Positions 60,331 through 64,000 of a DNA stretch of 64,000 bases are shown here, one piece after another. Origin of the DNA: Xanthomonas sp. GPE 39 (GTDB lineage Bacteria; Pseudomonadota; Gammaproteobacteria; Xanthomonadales; Xanthomonadaceae); the NCBI RefSeq assembly GCF_000963005.1, contig NZ_JZHZ01000007.1, forward strand, positions 2,946,056 to 3,010,055. The letters are read 5' to 3'. The position numbers and the translations under genes were made by a program. A model generated the notes under the pieces. That model made no database searches, was not told where the DNA came from, and was given only the letters and a program-made list of their open reading frames with translations. How positions within the stretch are numbered: position 1 is the stretch's first letter; each line of letters opens with the position of its first letter.

Positions 60331-60350
60331 TGCCGCCCTTCGGGGCGGCA
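60331..60350 (+). terminator. UUCG-capped hairpin after rhlE
   Basis: TGCCGCCC and GGGCGGCA (60331-60338 and 60343-60350) pair perfectly around a TTCG tetraloop, an unusually stable RNA hairpin. No T-run follows. It lies 43 bases after the rhlE stop and about 90 before queD. Confidence 0.6.
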
Positions 60351-60438
60351 TACGGCTTGGCCCATCCCTTCATCGCCGCAGCCAGTGCGCCAGATATCAC
60401 GCCACTGACATCGCGCTTTCTCCTCGTAAAATGCCACG

Positions 60439-60801
60439 ATGGATATCTTCAAAGTTTTCACCCTAGAAGCGGCACACCGCCTACCCAACGTGCCGCCCGG
60501 TCACAAATGCGCGCGCCTGCACGGACATTCGTTCCGGGTCGAATTGCACGTCAGCGGAGAGCCCGATCCCGAAACCGGGTGGCTCGTCGATTTCGGCGAC
60601 ATCAAGGCCGCGTTCCTGCCGCTCTACGAGCAACTCGACCACCACTACCTCAACGACATCGAGGGCCTGGAGAATCCGACCAGCGAGCGTCTGGCCGTGT
60701 GGATCTGGGAGCGGCTCAAGCCAGTCCTGCCCATCCTCAGCGAAGTGGTGGTGCACGAGACCTGCACCTCCGGCTGCCGCTATCGCGGCCCTGCCGCCTG
60801 A
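60439..60801 (+). CDS. queD: 6-carboxy-5,6,7,8-tetrahydropterin synthase QueD
   Basis: Converts 7,8-dihydroneopterin triphosphate to 6-carboxytetrahydropterin for queuosine, a tRNA wobble base. It has 120 residues. The zinc-binding histidines are H13, H28 and H30 in EAAHRLPN and CARLHGHSF; the catalytic cysteine is C24. [10 protein letters not shown] and LDHHYLND carry further active-site residues, and [13 protein letters not shown] is the C-terminal pterin-binding segment. No other queuosine gene lies next to it. Confidence 0.95.
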   Translation: MDIFKVFTLEAAHRLPNVPPGHKCARLHGHSFRVELHVSGEPDPETGWLVDFGDIKAAFLPLYEQLDHHYLNDIEGLENPTSERLAVWIWERLKPVLPILSEVVVHETCTSGCRYRGPAA

Positions 60802-60930
60802 GTCCGACGGGGCGTCGCAGACGCCCCAACCCGCGAACGCATCCCGAGTGCATCGGAAGCGTCCGATTTTAATCCAACGCATTGATTTTAAATAAACTTG
60901 AACGAAGCCTGAGCGGCTTCAGAAAAATCA

Positions 60931-60945
60931 TGTTGCAATGCAACA
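60931..60945. promoter_or_regulatory. Inverted repeat, possible PhaR operator copy 1
   Basis: TGTTGCAATGCAACA, a perfect TGTTGC-N3-GCAACA palindrome, 56 to 70 bases before the phasin start. TGC/GCA-type inverted repeats are known as PhaR sites in front of phasin genes of polyhydroxybutyrate producers. Confidence 0.55.
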
Positions 60946-60956
60946 GGATCGGCGTA

Positions 60957-60971
60957 TGTTGCGCTGCAACA
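60957..60971. promoter_or_regulatory. Inverted repeat, possible PhaR operator copy 2
   Basis: TGTTGCGCTGCAACA, a second perfect TGTTGC-N3-GCAACA palindrome, centred 26 bases from the first. Two copies of the same symmetric site in 41 bases are unlikely by chance. Confidence 0.55.
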
Positions 60972-61000
60972 GCCAATCAGCATTCCAACGGAGTTGCATG

Positions 61001-61378
61001 ATGTCCGCCCAATTCAACGATCAGTTCAGCAGCTATACCCAGCAGTTCGCCGCTACCGCAGCACGTGCCAATCGTCTGGCGCTGGAAGGCGCAGAAGGCG
61101 TGTTCGGCGTGCAATTGAAAACCTTCGAGAAGAACGTCTCGGCCACCGCCAGCTTCCTCAGCGAGCTGACTGAAGCGCGCGATCTTGGCAGCATGCAGGC
61201 ACTGTGGCCGAAGGGCTTGCAGTTGGCCCGCGACAGCTTCGAGCGCTTGGCCACGGCCAACCAGGAAGTGTTCGGCCTCGGCCTGAAGACCTCCGAAGCC
61301 ATCGGCCAGTTGGCCAAGCATCAGTTCGAAGCGGCCACCGAACAAGCCGTGCCGAAGCCGAAAACCAACGTCAAGTAA
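61001..61378 (+). CDS. Phasin family protein
   Basis: A 125-residue, all-helical granule-associated protein. FNDQFSSYTQQFAATAARANRLALEGAEGVFGVQLKTFEKNV (cited in part) and LQLARDSFERLATANQEVFGL match the phasin_2 family of polyhydroxybutyrate surface proteins. It would coat storage granules. GGAG lies 7 bases before ATG 61001; ATG 60998 is a near-equal alternative. The two upstream palindromes suggest control by PhaR. It ends with an Ala/Pro/Lys tail and a strong terminator. Confidence 0.88.
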   Translation: MSAQFNDQFSSYTQQFAATAARANRLALEGAEGVFGVQLKTFEKNVSATASFLSELTEARDLGSMQALWPKGLQLARDSFERLATANQEVFGLGLKTSEAIGQLAKHQFEAATEQAVPKPKTNVK

Positions 61379-61459
61379 TCTCTCGCTCTACGTCGCTGCG
61401 GCCATGCCGCGCGGCGCACCCGATGGTCTGCATGGGTCCCTCCCCCCATGCAACCCCAG

Positions 61460-61493
61460 GCCCGGTGGATCCCTCCCTCCACCGGGCTTTTTT
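61460..61493 (+). terminator. Intrinsic terminator after the phasin gene
   Basis: Stem GCCCGGTGG / CCACCGGGC (61460-61468 and 61479-61487) followed by a T-run (61488-61493). It lies 82 bases after the stop and about 90 bases from the end of the convergent bioD. Confidence 0.92.
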
Positions 61494-61584
61494 ATGCGCC
61501 GGATTCAGCCCCTCTCTGGCAAGGGTACCGTCCGGCTGCAAGTACAGCGCGTTCGTCACCAGCCCATTGCGCGACGACGCGACC

Positions 61585-62280
61585 TCACCCCGGCCCCGTC
61601 TGCTCACCAGACCACGGCCGCAGGAACGTTGCCAGTTGTTCGGCCTGCGGTTGCGGCCGATACGGCAGACGTCCCCAGCACGGCATCGGCAGCCGTTCGC
61701 GCAGCATTGCCATGTTGTCGTCGATACGCTCCATCGCCGGGTCGATCTCGTTGCCGATCCAGCCGATGCACTGCAGGCCATCGGCGGCAATCGCCGCAGC
61801 GCTCAGTCGGGCGTGATTGAGACAGCCCAGGCGCAGACCCACCACCAACACCACCGGCAACCCCAGCGCGCGCGCCAGGTCAGCCTGGTCCAACGTCGCC
61901 GATAGCGGCGCCGCCCAGCCACCGACGCCTTCCACCACCACCACATCCGCCAGGGCACGCAGGCGGGCGAAGGCCTCGGTGATCGGCTGCAATGACAGTT
62001 GCACGCCGGCATCGGCAGCGGCGAGTTCCGGCGCCAACGGCAATGGCAAGGCGTAGGGATTGAGGTCGTGATACGTCGGGCACGGCACACTGGCCGCCTG
62101 CAGCGCCAACGCATCTTCGTTGCGCCAACCGTCGGCGTGAGGCTCGCAGCCGCTGGCGACCGGCTTCATGCCGACCGCGCGTTGACCGCGCGCGCGCAAA
62201 GCATGCAGCAGCGCGGTGCTGGCGATGGTCTTGCCGATGCCGGTATCGGTGCCGGTCACGTAGAAGGCGGGAAAACGCAT
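61585..62280 (-). CDS. bioD: Dethiobiotin synthase
   Basis: ATP-dependent carboxylation of 7,8-diaminopelargonate, the penultimate step of biotin synthesis. It has 231 residues. The P-loop is VTGTDTGIGKTIAST (about 9-23), the conserved KPVASGCE follows, and VVVEGVGGWAAPL is the family loop. ATG 62280 starts MRFPAFYVTG; the earlier in-frame codon at 62307 lacks support. No other bio gene is nearby. It is convergent with the phasin and divergent from the methionine-sulfoxide reductase gene. Confidence 0.94.
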   Translation of the reverse strand: MRFPAFYVTGTDTGIGKTIASTALLHALRARGQRAVGMKPVASGCEPHADGWRNEDALALQAASVPCPTYHDLNPYALPLPLAPELAAADAGVQLSLQPITEAFARLRALADVVVVEGVGGWAAPLSATLDQADLARALGLPVVLVVGLRLGCLNHARLSAAAIAADGLQCIGWIGNEIDPAMERIDDNMAMLRERLPMPCWGRLPYRPQPQAEQLATFLRPWSGEQTGPG

Positions 62281-62402
62281 GACGAAAGCCTGTGGATTGA
62301 CCGGCAAAACGCGCGGCGGCGCGCAGGATAGCCGGCAACGCAGCCGGCGTCAGCCCTGCGACGACGACTTGCCGAGGCAGGTCGCACTGCTAGACTCGGC
62401 GG

Positions 62403-62885
62403 ATGTTCGCGTCCTCCTCGCTCACCGGCAGCAAGCCGGAACAGTACGCCCAGTTACTCGCTCAGGCGCGTGCACTGGTCGCCGGCGAACCCGATCGCAT
62501 CGCCAATGCCGCCAATCTGGCAGCGCTGGTGTACCACGCGTTGCCACGACTGAACTGGGTCGGTTTCTACCTCTACGATGGCAAGGAGCTGGTGGTCGGG
62601 CCATTCCAGGGCCTGCCGGCGTGCGTGCGCATTCCATTGCACAAGGGCGTGTGCGGGGCTGCCGCCAGCAGCGGGCAAACTCAGCGCATCGACGATGTGG
62701 AAGCATTCCCCGGGCACATCGCCTGCGATGCGGCCTCGCGCTCGGAACTGGTCGTACCGCTGCTACGCCATGGCACTCTGATCGGCGTGTTCGATCTGGA
62801 TAGCCCAGACTTGGCCCGCTTCGACGCAGACGACCAATGCGGCCTGGAAGCCATCGCACAAGTCTTCGTCGACAGCCTGGGATAA
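62403..62885 (+). CDS. msrC: Free methionine-(R)-sulfoxide reductase, GAF-domain type
   Basis: Reduces free methionine R-sulfoxide. It is a 160-residue single GAF domain. The three redox cysteines are C74, C84 and C108 (PACVRIPLHKGVCG and HIACDAASRSE). Their 10- and 24-residue spacing is the same as in the known E. coli enzyme. NWVGFYLYDG, LVVGPFQGLPAC and SELVVPL are typical. The following TfoX-C gene starts 11 bases after the stop. Confidence 0.95.
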   Translation: MFASSSLTGSKPEQYAQLLAQARALVAGEPDRIANAANLAALVYHALPRLNWVGFYLYDGKELVVGPFQGLPACVRIPLHKGVCGAAASSGQTQRIDDVEAFPGHIACDAASRSELVVPLLRHGTLIGVFDLDSPDLARFDADDQCGLEAIAQVFVDSLG

Positions 62886-62895
62886 GCACGTCGCG

Positions 62896-63288
62896 ATGGG
62901 TCCGACCAAGCTGCGCAACATCGGCCCCAAGAGCACCGCCTGGCTGCGTCAGGTGGGCGTGCATACACCGCAGGATCTGGCAGCGATCGGCGCGATTGGT
63001 GTCTTCCTCAAGGTCAAGCGTGCCGGCTTCAAACCCAGCCTCAACCTGCTGTACTCGCTGGAAGGCGCGTTACGCGACTGCCATTGGCAGGAACTGCCCG
63101 CAGCCCGGCGCACGCAGTTGCTGAGCGAGCTGGAAACCGCCACAAGCGCATTGCCGGCCGCCCATGGCCGACCAATGGCCGCGCCAGTGGCGACCACCGG
63201 TTTCGCTCACGACGACGACGACGCCCACGACAGCACTGCGGACGACGAGGACCCCACATGCCAGGCTGGCACCAGCGCGATCGACTGA
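62896..63288 (+). CDS. TfoX C-terminal domain protein
   Basis: A 130-residue protein. Residues 1-85 match the TfoX/Sxy C-terminal domain: LRNIGPKSTAWLRQVGVHTPQDLAAIGAIG and LNLLYSLEGAL (in part), a helix-hairpin-helix-like fold. It lacks the N-terminal TfoX domain, so a competence-activator role is unlikely. The tail is Asp/His-rich (HDDDDAHD), perhaps metal-binding. Function is unknown. Probably co-transcribed with msrC. Confidence 0.85.
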   Translation: MGPTKLRNIGPKSTAWLRQVGVHTPQDLAAIGAIGVFLKVKRAGFKPSLNLLYSLEGALRDCHWQELPAARRTQLLSELETATSALPAAHGRPMAAPVATTGFAHDDDDAHDSTADDEDPTCQAGTSAID

Positions 63289-63314
63289 ACCGCGCCACAA
63301 TGGCGTACAATCGG

Positions 63315-63493
63315 GCCGCTTCAAGGTAACCCGCTGGCTCCGGCCCGCAGGTTGAAACGGGAAACCGGTGCGTCTTGCGACAACATCGGCGCTGTCCTCG
63401 CCACGGTAAGCGATCCGCGCTGACGACCCGCCCCGACGACGACCCGCACCGCTGTGCCATGGCATGGCAAGCGTCGCAGCCGGGAGGTTCGCC
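63315..63493 (+). promoter_or_regulatory. Cobalamin riboswitch upstream of a btuB-like gene
   Basis: Conserved core elements appear in order: GGTTGAAACGGGAAACCGGT near 63351-63369, GCTGTCCTCGCCACGGTAAG near 63391-63410, and the B12-box-like AGCCGGGAGGTTCGCC near 63478-63493. Position and gene agree: a TonB-dependent receptor starts 152 bases later. Adenosylcobalamin binding would be expected to lower expression. TACAAT at 63308-63313 could be the -10. The boundaries are approximate. Confidence 0.85.
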
Positions 63494-63645
63494 ATCGCCA
63501 GCCCGCAGACCGTCCTTGCAGTTCACTGGTTGCGATGCGGGGGGCGTCGCGCGTGCCGCGCCGTGTTTGGCGCTGTCCGTTTGCCTCTCCGATTCGTGAC
63601 TCCCTTGCTGTCACAGCGCGTGCTCGCGCGCCGGAGTTGCTGCCC

Positions 63646-64000
63646 ATGTCGTCCCACTTGCTTTCGGTCGCGGTCGTGTCCGCCCTGTTCCTACCTGCGC
63701 TGGCGCTTGCTGCCGATGCCGCCAACGATCTCGATCAGGTCCTAGTCACCGCCACCCGCACCCAGATCGCAGTGGAAGACAGCGTGGTGCCGGCACAGGT
63801 CATCGACCGCGCCGAGATCGAACGCAGCCAGGCCGATTCGCTGGCGCAGTTGCTGCAGGGGCGTGCCGGCATTGGCATCTCCAACCAGGGCGGACTGGGC
63901 AAGTTGACCACCCTGAACCTGCGCGGCAGCGAATCCGACCACGTGCTGGTGCTGGTGGACGGCGTGCGCATCGGCTCGGCGAGCGCCGGCCTGGCTGCAT
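63646..64000 (+). CDS. btuB: TonB-dependent vitamin B12 receptor, BtuB-like (truncated by window edge)
   Basis: The first 118 residues of an outer-membrane receptor; the rest lies beyond the window. A signal peptide (about 1-23, ending LALAAD) is followed by the TonB box DQVLVTATRT and the start of a plug domain: VVPAQVIDRAEIERSQADSL, LLQGRAGIGISNQGGLGKLT and LNLRGSESDHVLVLVDGVRI. The plug motifs are BtuB-like, and the cobalamin riboswitch upstream supports corrinoid uptake. The long leader between the riboswitch and ATG 63646 has no gene. Confidence 0.88.
   Translation, partial: MSSHLLSVAVVSALFLPALALAADAANDLDQVLVTATRTQIAVEDSVVPAQVIDRAEIERSQADSLAQLLQGRAGIGISNQGGLGKLTTLNLRGSESDHVLVLVDGVRIGSASAGLAA

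Overview
The window looks like chromosomal DNA of a Xanthomonas-type gammaproteobacterium (family Xanthomonadaceae). The evidence is a high GC content by eye (a hand count of 17401-17460 gives 39 of 60 G+C), a 448-residue XanA beside a 467-residue XanB, an rmlBACD cluster next to etfBA, and a lipopolysaccharide O-antigen locus lying between etfA and metB/cystathionine beta-synthase. That is the position established for xanthomonad LPS loci. I see no rRNA, tRNA, CRISPR array, intact insertion sequence or prophage. The species cannot be fixed from the sequence alone.

Layout. (1) 0.1-13 kb is housekeeping: an RDD membrane protein, lptF-lptG (LPS export), pepA, holC-valS, an isoprenylcysteine-methyltransferase-like protein, pssA/holD-like/rimI, a DUF4124 protein and proS. 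(2) 13.3-19.5 kb holds an H-NS-family protein, a ThrE-type exporter, an Mla/Pqi-type lipid transport operon (permease, ATPase, MCE protein, lipoprotein) and alkB. (3) 19.6-33.1 kb interleaves electron transfer with sugar-nucleotide synthesis: ETF-ubiquinone oxidoreductase, a WbsX/RgpF-type surface-glycan protein, succinyl-CoA:3-ketoacid CoA transferase (scoAB), xanA-xanB (GDP-mannose), rmlBACD (dTDP-L-rhamnose) and etfBA. (4) 33.2-41.4 kb is the most unusual block. It encodes a HAD-UbiA fusion, a DprE1-like flavoenzyme, a DprE2-like reductase, an NAD-dependent epimerase, an FAD oxidoreductase, a GtrA protein and a large polytopic membrane protein with a possible GT-C fold. This set matches the mycobacterial route to polyprenyl-phosphate D-arabinofuranose. 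(5) 41.7-50.9 kb, on the opposite strand, is an ABC-transporter O-antigen operon: a GT4 enzyme, wzm, wzt, a WbdD-like methyltransferase, GDP-D-rhamnose synthesis (gmd, rmd) and a double-GT4 polymerase. It lies downstream of cbs-metB. (6) 53.7-64 kb returns to core genes: a YdcH-like protein, OmpA-like and DUF4398 proteins, pilU, maiA/fahA, rhlE, queD, a phasin, bioD, free-methionine-sulfoxide reductase, a TfoX-C protein, and a cobalamin riboswitch ahead of a truncated btuB-like receptor at the window edge.

How it fits together. The central 30 kb is a surface-polysaccharide factory. XanA/XanB make GDP-mannose, Gmd/Rmd would turn it into GDP-D-rhamnose, and the GT4 enzymes would polymerise a rhamnan. 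The methyltransferase would cap the chain and Wzm/Wzt would export it. The DprE-like block would supply a lipid-linked pentofuranose, flipped by GtrA and transferred in the periplasm by the GT-C-like protein, as a side-chain or pilin decoration. That last step is inference; the enzyme signatures are seen directly.
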